Notes under the pieces: model-generated
The model's input: the letters and a program-made list of their open reading frames with translations, nothing else
Database searches by the model: none
What the model was told of the DNA's origin: nothing
Translations under genes and position numbers: made by a program
DNA from: Gordonia alkanivorans NBRC 16433
Lineage (GTDB): Bacteria; Actinomycetota; Actinomycetes; Mycobacteriales; Mycobacteriaceae
Direction of reading: 5' to 3'
Assembly: GCF_000225505.1 (NCBI RefSeq)
Contig: NZ_BACI01000086.1
Span: 1-45,049 of the forward strand
Length of the DNA: 45,049 nucleotides
In this document: piece after piece, positions 1 through 7,892 of the stretch
How positions within the stretch are numbered: the first letter of the stretch is position 1
Layout: every line of letters starts with the position of its first letter

Positions 1-21
1 CTCGCAACCCAAGAATGCACA

Positions 22-402
22 GTGACAACACCGTCGCGACAACCGTCCACAGCGTCCGTTCAGCGCGCCGATCGGAACAGTTCGGTACCGCATGATCGCC
101 CCATGGCATGGGTCTACCTCCTCGAGTGCTCTGACGGCTCGTACTACGTGGGCAGCACCCGCGATCTCGCGAAGCGACTTCGCGAGCACAGCACCACTCA
201 GACCGGATACACGTCCCAACGACGACCGGTTCGTCTGGCGTGGTCCGCGGAACTCGATCTCGCCGACGCCTACCGAGTCGAGCGGCGGATTCACGGCTGG
301 TCCAGAGCCAAGAAGAAGGCGTTGATCGACGGAGAGATCGATCACCTGAAGATGCTGGCGAAGCGACCAAGCGCTGCGAAAGACCCGCGACCCCGTCAGT
401 GA
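22..402 (+). CDS. GIY-YIG nuclease family protein (UPF0213-like)
   Basis: Small single-domain GIY-YIG endonuclease-like protein. The core begins at MAWVYLLECSDGSYYVGST, where VYL and YYVG stand in for the GIY and YIG strands. It is followed by the conserved Arg region (RLREH), the YTSQRRPVRL strand and the VERRIHGWSRAKKKALI helix with the conserved Glu. The stated start is GTG at 22; an ATG at 103 begins exactly at the domain, gives a 99-aa protein of usual family length and is an equally good or better start. The 27 extra residues look unstructured. Members of this group are stand-alone and mostly uncharacterised, so a nuclease role is inferred from the fold only. Transcribed alone; the next gene is convergent. 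Confidence 0.8.
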   Translation: MTTPSRQPSTASVQRADRNSSVPHDRPMAWVYLLECSDGSYYVGSTRDLAKRLREHSTTQTGYTSQRRPVRLAWSAELDLADAYRVERRIHGWSRAKKKALIDGEIDHLKMLAKRPSAAKDPRPRQ

Positions 403-440
403 CGACGCAGTGTGGTGGTGCACACGTTGAGGAATCAGGT

Positions 441-604
441 CCAGTCCTTCGTGGCTCGTCGCTACCGCTCCTCACACCTCAGGCAGCAGACGGTAGGCAC
501 CACCGCTCCCCACACCTCGGGCAGCAGACGGTAGGCACCAACGCTCCCCACACCTCGGGCAGCAGACGGTAGGCACCAACGCTCCTCACACCTCACGCAG
601 CGAA
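441..604. repeat. 38-bp tandem repeat array (3.5 copies) grown from a dispersed repeat
   Basis: Units begin at 467, 505 and 543 and each is 38 bp; a partial fourth starts at 581 and decays after about 20 bp. Units 2 and 3 are identical and unit 1 differs by a few bases. There are no unique spacers, so this is not a CRISPR array. The sequence just before it (441-480) and the first half of each unit match a dispersed repeat also present at 32968-33018. The array fills the 243-bp gap between the convergent GIY-YIG and nirD genes. I see no gene in it. Confidence 0.85.
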
Positions 605-645
605 GGATCGCACCACTTCTTTCGCATCAGGTAGCTCGTAAGCGA

Positions 646-966
646 CTACAGCCAGACGATGATGTCCCCGTCGCGCTCTTCGACGCGGTACACGGCAATC
701 GAGCCGATCCCCTCCGACGTACACCCACCATCAGCGAACGTGAAGGCGTACTGGTGCAACGGACAGACGATCTTGGCTGCGTCGAACTGACCGTCGGCCA
801 ACGGCCCTCCCCGATGCGGGCACACCGCTTCGGTGGCGCGTAGTGTGCCGTCGGTCATGCGGAACACCGCGATCTGCCTGCCGTGCACCGCATATGCCCG
901 ACTCTCCCCGAACTCGAGGTCGCCCACCGACCCCACGACCACACCCGGTTCGGCGACGCTGGTCAT
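646..966 (-). CDS. nirD: Nitrite reductase small subunit, Rieske [2Fe-2S] protein
   Basis: Small partner of the assimilatory NADH-nitrite reductase, which reduces nitrite to ammonium in the cytoplasm. The protein is 106 aa, normal for NirD. It carries a full Rieske motif, with Cys49 and His51 in CPHRGG and Cys68 and His71 in CPLHQY. Enterobacterial NirD has lost the cluster ligands, so this copy probably binds a [2Fe-2S] cluster. Its ATG overlaps the nirB stop codon (ATGA), meaning translational coupling, and it is the last gene of the operon. Confidence 0.9.
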   Translation of the reverse strand: MTSVAEPGVVVGSVGDLEFGESRAYAVHGRQIAVFRMTDGTLRATEAVCPHRGGPLADGQFDAAKIVCPLHQYAFTFADGGCTSEGIGSIAVYRVEERDGDIIVWL

Positions 967-3461
967 CGGACCGGCACCTGAGGGAGCGGCAACAGAGGCA
1001 GAGCAGGGGTGAACTGAGCAGGCGACTTGGGTTCGGTCCGATCGAGCCAGGGGTCGACGTACGCGGCGACCGCCTCGTCGATGCGCTCCTGCAGCCCCGC
1101 CACCAAGCCGTCACGGTCGGCGACAATGATCGCGCGCAACTCTTCGATGCCGATGCGCGGGACGAACGCATACGTCCGCTCGAGCCACTTGCCCTGCTCG
1201 CGGTAGTACTGGATGAAGATGCCGCACAACCGGATCACCTCGTCGGGCGAGTCGACGGTCGCGAGCAGGTCGCCCTTGCGGACGTGGGCACCGGCGGCAC
1301 CGCCGACGTAGATCTCCCACTTGCCGTCGCCGATCGCGACCACGCCGAAATCCTTGCACAGCGCCTCGGCACAGTTGCGCGGGCAACCGGTCACGGCGAG
1401 TTTGAGTTTCGCCGGCGACTCCAAACCCTGGTAACGGGTCTCGATGTCGATACCGAGCTGCGTCGAGTCGCCGAGACCGAAACGGCAGTAATCGGTTCCG
1501 ACGCAGGTTTTCACGGTGCGGAAGGACTTGCCGTAGGCGTACCCCGACGGCATGCCGAGGTCCTCCCACACCTTGGGGAGGTCTTCCTTCTTGACGCCGA
1601 GGAGGTCGAGTCGCTGGCCGCCGGTCGCCTTGATCATCGGGATCGAGTACTTCTCCGCGACGTCGGCGATCTTGCGCAACTGCTCCGGTGAGGTCACCCC
1701 GCCCTTCATCTGCGGCACCACCGAGAACGTGCCGTCGCGCTGGATGTTAGCGTGCACACGGTCGTTGACGAACAACGCACCGGGCTCACGCCTCCAGTCC
1801 GATCCCCAGATGATCCGCAGCAGCGAGGCCAGCGGCATCTTCGCGGTCGCGTCCTCCCCTTCTGGGGCCAGCTTTTCGAAGACCTCGCTGACCGACCGCA
1901 GGTTCTGTCGCCGGATCGCGTCGATGAGTTCGGGTTTGGTGAGCGGGATCGCCGGAACGTACCAGTCGGTCGAGGCGTCAGAAGTCAGTGCATCGCCGGC
2001 GGCGTACTCGACGATGTCGGCGACGAGACCCTTGCACGACCCACATCCCCTTCCCGCCCGGGTCTTCGCGCACACCTCGCCGACGCTCGTGCAGCCCGAC
2101 GCCACGCAACTCATGATGTCGCCCTTGGTGACTCCGTTGCAGTTGCAGACCTGGACGTCGTCGGCGAGTTCGGCCGCACCGGTCTCCGCGCTCGGCGTCC
2201 CCATGTCGAACAGCATCGAGATGCGCTCGTCCGGCAACGGCACCTTCTCGTCGAAGGCCTGGGTGAGGAAGTTGGCCTTGGAGATGTCGCCGAGCAGCAT
2301 CGCGCCGATCAGCTTGTTGTCGCGGACCACCACGCTCTTGTAGATGCCGCTACGCGGTTCGTAGAACTGGACGAACTCGTCGTCGTCGCGCTCCGGACCC
2401 TTGACGCCCATCGCCGCGACGTCGACCCCGGCGACCTTGAGCTTCGTGGTCAACCGCGAACCGTGGTACTCGGCTCGAGGATTCGCGCCGGTCAGCACGT
2501 CGGCGAGGACCACTGCCTGCTCCCACAGCGGCGCAACGAGTCCGTACACCTCGCTGCGATGTTGGGCACACTCCCCCACCGCATAGATGAATGCCTCGTC
2601 CTCACAACGCATCTGATCGTCGACGACGATCCCCCGTTCGACGACCAGCCCGGCCCCGCGCGCGATCTCGACGTTCGGCCGGATGCCGGCGGTCACCACG
2701 ATCATGTCGGCGGGCAGCGAATCCCCGTCGGTGAAGCCGACTCCCGCGACCGTCCCGTCGTCGTTGCGCAGGACCGACGTCGTGCGTTTGCCGGTGTGCA
2801 CGCCGACGCCGAGAGACTCGATCTTGTTGCGCAACACGCGACCACCGCGCTCGTCGAGCTGCTGGTTCATCAGATGTCCGGGCGAGTGCACGACGTCGAC
2901 GGCCACGCCCTGCGTCTGCAGGCCGTAGGCGGCCTCGAGGCCGAGCAGGCCACCGCCGATCACGATGGCCCGCATATGGTCGCGCGAGGTCGCCATCTGC
3001 AGCATGCCGTTGGTGTCCTCGATGGTCCGGAAGCCGAACACACCTCGCGCGAGCTTGCCGTCGGGTTCGCGGAGACCGTCCATGTTCGGGAAGAACGTAT
3101 GGGAACCGGTCGCGATGATGAGGATGTCGAAGTCGATGGCCCGTCCCGACGCGCAGGTCACGGTCTTGGCGAAACGGTCGATGGATTCGGCGCGGTCACC
3201 GGCGTAGAGAGTGACCCCGTGCTCGCGGTACCAGGCCATCGGGTTGAGCATCAGATCGTCGTCGTCGACGGTGGCCTCGCCGGCCAGGACGTGACTGAGC
3301 ATGATGCGGTTGTAGTTGCCGTACGGTTCGTCGCCGATCATCGTGACGTCGAACTGGTCGCCGCCACCACGGGCAAGGATCTCCTCGACCGTGCGCGCAC
3401 CGGCCATACCGTTTCCGACGACCACCAGACGTCGTCGTTGCCGATCCGAGGGGTCCGCCAT
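963..3461 (-). CDS. nirB: Assimilatory nitrite reductase [NAD(P)H] large subunit
   Basis: Siroheme enzyme that reduces nitrite to ammonium by six electrons from NAD(P)H. At 832 aa it is the usual length. In order it has: an N-terminal FAD domain (VVVGNGMAGARTVEEIL at about residue 15); an NAD-binding segment (AIVIGGGLLGLEAAYGL); a BFD-type [2Fe-2S] domain near residues 436-480 (CNC, then GRGCGSC); two sulfite/nitrite reductase half domains; and the siroheme/[4Fe-4S] ligands in KTCVGTDYCRFG (about 654) and TGCPRNCAEA (about 692). The start codon overlaps the stop of the upstream 115-aa gene by one base (TGATG), and nirD follows with an ATGA overlap. Confidence 0.96.
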   Translation of the reverse strand: MADPSDRQRRRLVVVGNGMAGARTVEEILARGGGDQFDVTMIGDEPYGNYNRIMLSHVLAGEATVDDDDLMLNPMAWYREHGVTLYAGDRAESIDRFAKTVTCASGRAIDFDILIIATGSHTFFPNMDGLREPDGKLARGVFGFRTIEDTNGMLQMATSRDHMRAIVIGGGLLGLEAAYGLQTQGVAVDVVHSPGHLMNQQLDERGGRVLRNKIESLGVGVHTGKRTTSVLRNDDGTVAGVGFTDGDSLPADMIVVTAGIRPNVEIARGAGLVVERGIVVDDQMRCEDEAFIYAVGECAQHRSEVYGLVAPLWEQAVVLADVLTGANPRAEYHGSRLTTKLKVAGVDVAAMGVKGPERDDDEFVQFYEPRSGIYKSVVVRDNKLIGAMLLGDISKANFLTQAFDEKVPLPDERISMLFDMGTPSAETGAAELADDVQVCNCNGVTKGDIMSCVASGCTSVGEVCAKTRAGRGCGSCKGLVADIVEYAAGDALTSDASTDWYVPAIPLTKPELIDAIRRQNLRSVSEVFEKLAPEGEDATAKMPLASLLRIIWGSDWRREPGALFVNDRVHANIQRDGTFSVVPQMKGGVTSPEQLRKIADVAEKYSIPMIKATGGQRLDLLGVKKEDLPKVWEDLGMPSGYAYGKSFRTVKTCVGTDYCRFGLGDSTQLGIDIETRYQGLESPAKLKLAVTGCPRNCAEALCKDFGVVAIGDGKWEIYVGGAAGAHVRKGDLLATVDSPDEVIRLCGIFIQYYREQGKWLERTYAFVPRIGIEELRAIIVADRDGLVAGLQERIDEAVAAYVDPWLDRTEPKSPAQFTPALPLLPLPQVPVR

Positions 3462-3808
3462 CAGAAGACGACCATCCCGAAGTCGACCACGACCTCGCCG
3501 CTGGTGCCCTCGGGGGCCGCGATCACGAGTTCGAGCGTCGCGTCGGGGTCGACGTCCTCGACCACCCGCAACGGCACGTTGACCGATGCCCGCGCCCCCA
3601 TCGGGAACATCCGCATCGGTGTCCCGTCACGCGTCAGCGTCACGCAGATCAGCTCGTCGGAGCTGTTGCCACCACGGAAATACAACGGCTGGGCCGTCAT
3701 TCCCGGCGGCACCACGAACGTCAGCGCCGGGTCGATGGGCCCGGACTTGGTCAGGCCCGATCCGGTGAACGGGAAGACACCCTGCAGGAAGTGCGGAGTA
3801 CTCGACAT
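3461..3808 (-). CDS. Conserved 115-aa protein, first gene of the nirBD operon
   Basis: Function not recognised. The protein is soluble, with no signal peptide or membrane segment. The sequence looks rich in beta strand (for example ELICVTLTRDGTPMRMFPMG and ATLELVIAAPEGTSGEVVVDF), suggesting a small beta-sandwich. Its stop codon overlaps the nirB start, so it is translated with the nitrite reductase. From memory, similar proteins sit in front of nirB in related actinobacteria and are sometimes labelled molybdopterin oxidoreductase; nothing here supports that name. A chaperone, assembly or accessory role for NirB is inference from position only. A GlnR-like box lies 34-49 bases upstream of the start. 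Confidence 0.75.
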   Translation of the reverse strand: MSSTPHFLQGVFPFTGSGLTKSGPIDPALTFVVPPGMTAQPLYFRGGNSSDELICVTLTRDGTPMRMFPMGARASVNVPLRVVEDVDPDATLELVIAAPEGTSGEVVVDFGMVVF

Positions 3809-3841
3809 GCCGCCACTATCCGCGTGCCGCGTGAAATGCGA

Positions 3842-3857
3842 CTTGCCCCGGTGTTAC
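3842..3857 (-). promoter_or_regulatory. Candidate GlnR box upstream of the nitrite operon
   Basis: On the minus strand it reads GTAAC, six bases, then GCAAG. This is one base away from the actinobacterial GlnR pattern GTnAC-n6-GnAAC. A GATAGT -10-like element follows nearer the gene. nirBD is an established GlnR target in other actinobacteria, so the site makes sense, but a single near match is weak evidence. Confidence 0.4.
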
Positions 3858-3918
3858 GGCAGCGTTGTCTGGTTCTCACGGCGGATCCGGGACGCGGAGA
3901 GCAGCCCCGGAAGTCGGG

Positions 3919-4269
3919 TCACCGCCTCAGCGCGCGTTCGCGGGCGAGGAAGACGAACGGGATCGCCGTTGCGATTCCGACACCGAACGTGAGGATCACC
4001 GACGCGAACCACCAGGGCATGATCCGCAGGCGCCGGGCCTCGCCGAACGCCCACAGATGAAAGGCGATCACGACGAAGAGAAGATCGACCATCGCGAAGC
4101 GACCCGGAGTGGTCTTCATGATGTCGCCGACGAAGAAGTCCTTCACCGACTCCGGCCCGTTGCGCCGCACATACGGGATCGCGATGGCGTTCTGGGTGAC
4201 CAGCGCGGTCACGAACACGGCGAACAGCGAACGCTCCCGCCACTTCTGGGTTGATTCCCCCTGCGTCAT
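3919..4269 (-). CDS. DUF2834-type small membrane protein
   Basis: A 116-aa integral membrane protein with three predicted hydrophobic segments: about FAVFVTALVTQNAIAI, MVDLLFVVIAFHLWAF and WWFASVILTFGVGIATAIPF. It ends in a basic FLARERALRR tail. The FAMVDLLFVVIAFHLWAFGEARRL stretch is the DUF2834 pattern. I chose the ATG at 4269 over the GTG at 4290 because GGAGGAG lies nine bases before it; this places the start five bases after the fprB stop. It is the last gene of the diiron oxygenase-fprB operon. Function unknown; context suggests a membrane anchor or transport step for the same pathway. Confidence 0.75.
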   Translation of the reverse strand: MTQGESTQKWRERSLFAVFVTALVTQNAIAIPYVRRNGPESVKDFFVGDIMKTTPGRFAMVDLLFVVIAFHLWAFGEARRLRIMPWWFASVILTFGVGIATAIPFVFLARERALRR

Positions 4270-4274
4270 CGCGT

Positions 4275-5891
4275 CTAGCTCCTCCGCCACCCCGCGGCAC
4301 CGACCATCTCGGCGACCTGCGTGAACTTTACTCGCGGACGGCCCTGCTCGACGCCGCGTCGGCGTTCATGCCGGTCGATGGCGCGCATACCGCGGTAGCC
4401 GATGACGGTCCGCACCCGTTTGCGCACCAGAGTGGCGAACTCGCCCGTGTCGTGCTGGGTGCGCTGCAAGCGACCCGACGCGGCGTCGGCGATGAAGTCC
4501 TCAACCGTCTCGATAGCGCACTTCTTGTTCGCGCCGATCCCGCCGCTGGGTCCGCGCTTGGCCCAGCCCAGCACGTAACCGCCGGGAACGATCTCGCCCG
4601 ACTCGTCGACGAGCCGGCCGTCGACGTTCCGAAAGATGCCGCGGTCGTCGTCGAACGCCAGACCCGGGATCGGGGTCGAGCGGTATCCGATGGAGCGCAC
4701 GACGAGGTCGGCGGCGACGTGGTGCCGGCCCTCGCCGGTTCGGACGGTGACCGCCTGCACCTGCGGATCGCCGACGATCTCTTCCGGTGTGCTGTGGAAC
4801 AGGAACACGATTCGACGCCGCGACGGGTCGGCGGGTGCATTCAGCGACGGCACCTGCCCGTCGGCCCCGTCGAACACCTCGACCTCGACACCCGGGATCT
4901 CCGACAGCGCACGGTATTCCGCTGCCGTGTAGGCAGCTGCGGCCTGGTCACGACGACCCAGCAGAACCACTTCGTGGACGTTCTGTTCGCGCAGGATCTC
5001 GAGCGCTCGATCGGCGATGTCGGTGGTGGCCAACAACTCCGGCGGCGACACGAGGATGCGTGCGACGTCGAGCGCGACGTTGCCCGTGCCGACGACGACC
5101 GCGCGGCCCGTCGCCGGATCGTCGGCGGTTCCCCGACGCAGCGGCGGCCCCTCGTCGACACCGGGCACGCCGTTGTACCAGGCCACCAGGTCGGTCGCCG
5201 ACGTCGAACCCGGCAGATCCTCTCCCGGAATACCCAGGCGCCGTGACTCACTGGCTCCCACGGCGTAGAACACGGCGTCGAAATGCTCGGCCAGTTCGGC
5301 CGGGGTGATCTCGTCCGGCCCGTCGCCGACCGACACATTGGTCATCATGGTGACGCGGGGGTCGCGGTAGAGCAGGTCGAAGCCGCGGAGCACTCCCTTG
5401 GTGCCGGGATGATCAGGTGCCACACCCGCGCGGACCAGTCCGCCCGGCGTCGGCAGCTTGTCGATGACGGTGACAGTCGCCTCGGTGCGGTCGAGCAGGG
5501 TCCGCAGCGCGTATCCGCCCGACGGCCCGGTCCCGACCAGCGCAACCCGTAGGCCGGCAGGCAGTTTCGGGATGTGCGGGTAGGTGACGCCCGCCGACTC
5601 GTCGTCGGTCGGTGGGACCCATCCGGACCGGACGTCGGGGTTGCGCTTGTAGTAGTCGGCGTTGATGTCGATGAACACCTTGTCGCGCGTGCCGAGCTTG
5701 TCCGCGGGATAGATCGCGTCGACAGGACACGCATCGGCGCAGGCGCCGCAGTCGACGCAGGCCTCCGGATCGATGTGCAGGATGTCGGAGCTGCCGAAGC
5801 CGCGTTCCTCAGGGGTGGGGTGGATGCAGTTCACCGGGCACACGGACACGCATGCCGCGTCGCTGCAACATGATTGGGTGATGACGAACAT
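4275..5891 (-). CDS. fprB: Ferredoxin-NADP(+) reductase with N-terminal ferredoxin domain
   Basis: A 538-aa fusion that moves electrons between NADPH and iron-sulfur clusters. Residues 1-70 form a bacterial ferredoxin domain with Cys8/9, 14, 18 and 22 and a second set CVDCGACADACPV (Cys45, 48, 51, 55). From about residue 114 it resembles adrenodoxin reductase: FAD-binding VALVGTGPSGGYALR (GTGPSG at 120-125) and NADP-binding VVVGTGNVALDVARIL. Length and order match M. tuberculosis FprB. The start overlaps the stop of the upstream AurF-like gene by one base, so it is the likely dedicated reductase for that diiron enzyme. Confidence 0.93.
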   Translation of the reverse strand: MFVITQSCCSDAACVSVCPVNCIHPTPEERGFGSSDILHIDPEACVDCGACADACPVDAIYPADKLGTRDKVFIDINADYYKRNPDVRSGWVPPTDDESAGVTYPHIPKLPAGLRVALVGTGPSGGYALRTLLDRTEATVTVIDKLPTPGGLVRAGVAPDHPGTKGVLRGFDLLYRDPRVTMMTNVSVGDGPDEITPAELAEHFDAVFYAVGASESRRLGIPGEDLPGSTSATDLVAWYNGVPGVDEGPPLRRGTADDPATGRAVVVGTGNVALDVARILVSPPELLATTDIADRALEILREQNVHEVVLLGRRDQAAAAYTAAEYRALSEIPGVEVEVFDGADGQVPSLNAPADPSRRRIVFLFHSTPEEIVGDPQVQAVTVRTGEGRHHVAADLVVRSIGYRSTPIPGLAFDDDRGIFRNVDGRLVDESGEIVPGGYVLGWAKRGPSGGIGANKKCAIETVEDFIADAASGRLQRTQHDTGEFATLVRKRVRTVIGYRGMRAIDRHERRRGVEQGRPRVKFTQVAEMVGAAGWRRS

Positions 5892-6814
5892 CAGAGCATG
5901 TGCGCTTTCCGGTAGTACCGCATGGCGGGCTTGGTGAGCAGTCCGACCTCGTCGAGGAACTCCATGAGGTGGACGCAGCTCGAGCGGATCATCGAGTGGA
6001 AGTGCGAGTTCGAGCGCATCTCGCGGACCGCACGGTCGGCGTCGAGGCCGGCGTCGGCAAAGGCCTTGCGCTGAACCAGACTCGTGACGATGTAGTACGC
6101 GCCGATGGAGACCGCCAGAGCGCTGAACTGGCGTCGTGCCCAGCTCACGCCCTCCAGCGAGTCCCTCACCTCTTCACGCGCGAACTTCATGTGGCGCGAT
6201 TCCTCGAGGACGTGGATCTCGTTGACCGTGCGGATGAAGTCGAGCACGCGGTCGTCGCGCATGCAGCCGCGCTGGAAGACGTCCAGGACTTCTTCGGCGA
6301 CAAGGATTCCGGCGTAGGAGACCTCGTTCTTCGCGGTCTGCATGAAGATCTTGCCGAGGCGGGCGACCTTCTTCGACGGCCGGTAGGAGGTACCGACCAT
6401 CTTCTCCGAGGCCTTGGCGAACATCAGCGAGTGCCGGCATTCGTCGGCGACCTCGGTGAGTGCGAACTGGAACTCGGAGCCGTGGTAGTCGCCGAGGTAC
6501 TGATCGCGGATGACCATTTCCTGCAGGATCATCTCGAACCAGATCCCGATGTTCATGATCGAGGCGAACTCGTGGCGGGTGACCGAGATCCGCTGCTCCT
6601 CGGTCAGTTCGTCCCAGTAGTCGGTGCCGTACAGCGACGACCACTCGGGGCTGCACCCGTACTTCGTCGGGTCCATCGGCTGGGACCAGTCGATCTCGGT
6701 CATCGCATTCCGGGACAGACGGGCAGCCGACGCCAGGAGACGTGCGGAAACCTCCTCGGTGCCCTGGTCACGCATGCTGATGACGTTCTCGGTTCGTTCC
6801 ATCGCGGCAGTCAT
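5891..6814 (-). CDS. AurF-family diiron oxygenase
   Basis: A 307-aa ferritin-fold protein of the p-aminobenzoate N-oxygenase (AurF) family, enzymes that use a carboxylate-bridged di-iron site and O2. The metal-ligand patterns are visible: EVADECRHS, ILVAEEVLDVF and IHVLEESRHMKFAREEV, giving repeated E-x2/3-H pairs. The ATG at 6814 is preferred over a GTG at 6865 because GGAAGG lies just upstream. It is translationally coupled to fprB (one-base overlap). The substrate cannot be read from the sequence. As far as I recall, M. tuberculosis has the same order (Rv0885 next to fprB). A palindromic operator lies 46-63 bases upstream of the start. Confidence 0.85.
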   Translation of the reverse strand: MTAAMERTENVISMRDQGTEEVSARLLASAARLSRNAMTEIDWSQPMDPTKYGCSPEWSSLYGTDYWDELTEEQRISVTRHEFASIMNIGIWFEMILQEMVIRDQYLGDYHGSEFQFALTEVADECRHSLMFAKASEKMVGTSYRPSKKVARLGKIFMQTAKNEVSYAGILVAEEVLDVFQRGCMRDDRVLDFIRTVNEIHVLEESRHMKFAREEVRDSLEGVSWARRQFSALAVSIGAYYIVTSLVQRKAFADAGLDADRAVREMRSNSHFHSMIRSSCVHLMEFLDEVGLLTKPAMRYYRKAHML

Positions 6815-6840
6815 GCGAACTCGCCTTCCGGTCGTCGACC

Positions 6841-6880
6841 ATGACAATGATCGATGTAATGACAATGTGTGTTGTCAAGA
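6841..6880 (-). promoter_or_regulatory. Palindromic operator over a -35-like element, AurF-fprB operon
   Basis: The core TGACAATGTGTGTTGTCA at 6860-6877 has perfect 6-bp arms around a 6-bp centre. On the minus strand one edge gives TTGACA, a good -35 hexamer, so a bound repressor would block the promoter. A second copy of CATTGTCAT lies about 20 bp downstream (near 6842-6850). The site belongs to the minus-strand operon; an SDR gene diverges about 125 bp away. The arrangement is typical of TetR-type control, but no regulator gene is adjacent. Confidence 0.5.
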
Positions 6881-7002
6881 TAGCACCGCGGCGTGACCCA
6901 GTAAACGAATCGATGAATATACTGACGAGTAAGTTCGGCGCCTGAAACGGTTGTCGCAGGTCAGCGCCGTCGATGCCGTCACGATCAACCATGGGGGTTC
7001 GC

Positions 7003-7771
7003 ATGTCATCCATCTTCATCACCGGCGGGGCGGCCGGGATCGGCCTCGCCACCGCCGAACGCTTCGACCGCGAGGGCTGGACGGTCGGCGTATACGACGT
7101 CGATGTCGACGCCCTCGCGAAGGTGAAGGCCGACCACCCCGACTGGATCACCGGCACCCTCGACGTCCGCGAACCGGAACAGTGGGCCGACGCTCTCGCT
7201 GAGTTCACCTCCCACACCGGTGGCAAGCTCGACGTCCTCGACAACAACGCCGGAATCCTGCACGAGGGCAAGATCGACGCCATCACGCCCGAGCAGATCA
7301 AGCGCCAGATCGACATCGACGCACTCGGCGTCGCCTCGGCGCGCAGGCCGCCTACCCGTACCTGAAGAAGACCCCGGGTGCACACCTGGTGAACATCGCA
7401 TCGGCGTCGGCGATCTACGGCCAGCCGGGCATCGCCGTCTACTCGGCCACCAAGTTCTTCGTCGGCGGATTCACCGAGGCCCTGGAACTCGAGTGGGAGC
7501 ACGACGACATCCGCGCCGTCAGCATCTGGCCTCTGTGGGCCAAGACCGCCCTGGCCACCGGCGGCTCCAAGTCCAACAAACCCTTGGCATCCGTATCACC
7601 CCCGAGCAGGTCGCCGACAAGGTCTGGGAGTCCGTGCACCCCACCCGCCAGGACAAGCTCCTGCACCGCACCAGCTACTCCGTCGGCGCGCAGACCCTCT
7701 TCCTCGGCAACGCAGCGAAGTTCATCCCGAACTTCCTGAACCGAACCGTCAACAAGTTCATCGCGCAGTAG
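7003..7771 (+). pseudogene. Short-chain dehydrogenase/reductase, two frameshifts
   Basis: A classical SDR of about 256 aa spread over three frames. Frame A (7003 to about 7335) has the cofactor motif ITGGAAGIGLATA and the LDNNAGI motif. Near 7336-7340 one base is missing and the reading moves to a second frame carrying AQAAYPYLKKTPGAHLVNI, the catalytic Ser, and VYSATKFF (Tyr and Lys of YxxxK). Near 7580-7592 another single-base loss moves it to a third frame, which encodes the C-terminus (RITPEQVADKVW to FIAQ) and stops at 7771. All catalytic residues survive, so both changes are recent or are assembly errors. ATG 7003 is preferred because GGGGGT lies upstream. The coordinates cover the whole broken gene. 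Confidence 0.85.
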
Positions 7772-7778
7772 CCACCCT

Positions 7779-7850
7779 GCAAACCCACCCCTTTTCCGTA
7801 AACCCACCCGGCGCGGTCTGGGCGCGTTTACGGAAAAGGGGTGGCTTTGT
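7779..7850. repeat. 72-bp palindromic repeat, copy A
   Basis: Two 25-bp arms (7779-7803 and 7826-7850, about four mismatches) surround a 22-bp loop. The inner part of the stem pairs CCGTAAAC with GTTTACGG. It lies eight bases after the SDR stop and could end transcription. A second copy with the same orientation and loop length lies at 8812-8883. Confidence 0.85.
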
Positions 7851-7892
7851 CGGAGGGTGGGTCCGCAGCGTGCGCTCGTGCGTCTGATTGGT

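Noticed and set aside
467..604. Regular 38-bp repeats resembling a CRISPR array
   Set aside because: The units abut each other with no unique spacers and there are no cas genes in the window.
1752..3992. Long plus-strand open frame opposite nirB (746 codons)
   Set aside because: It is an antisense shadow caused by high GC; it lacks any family pattern, while NirB on the other strand is unmistakable.
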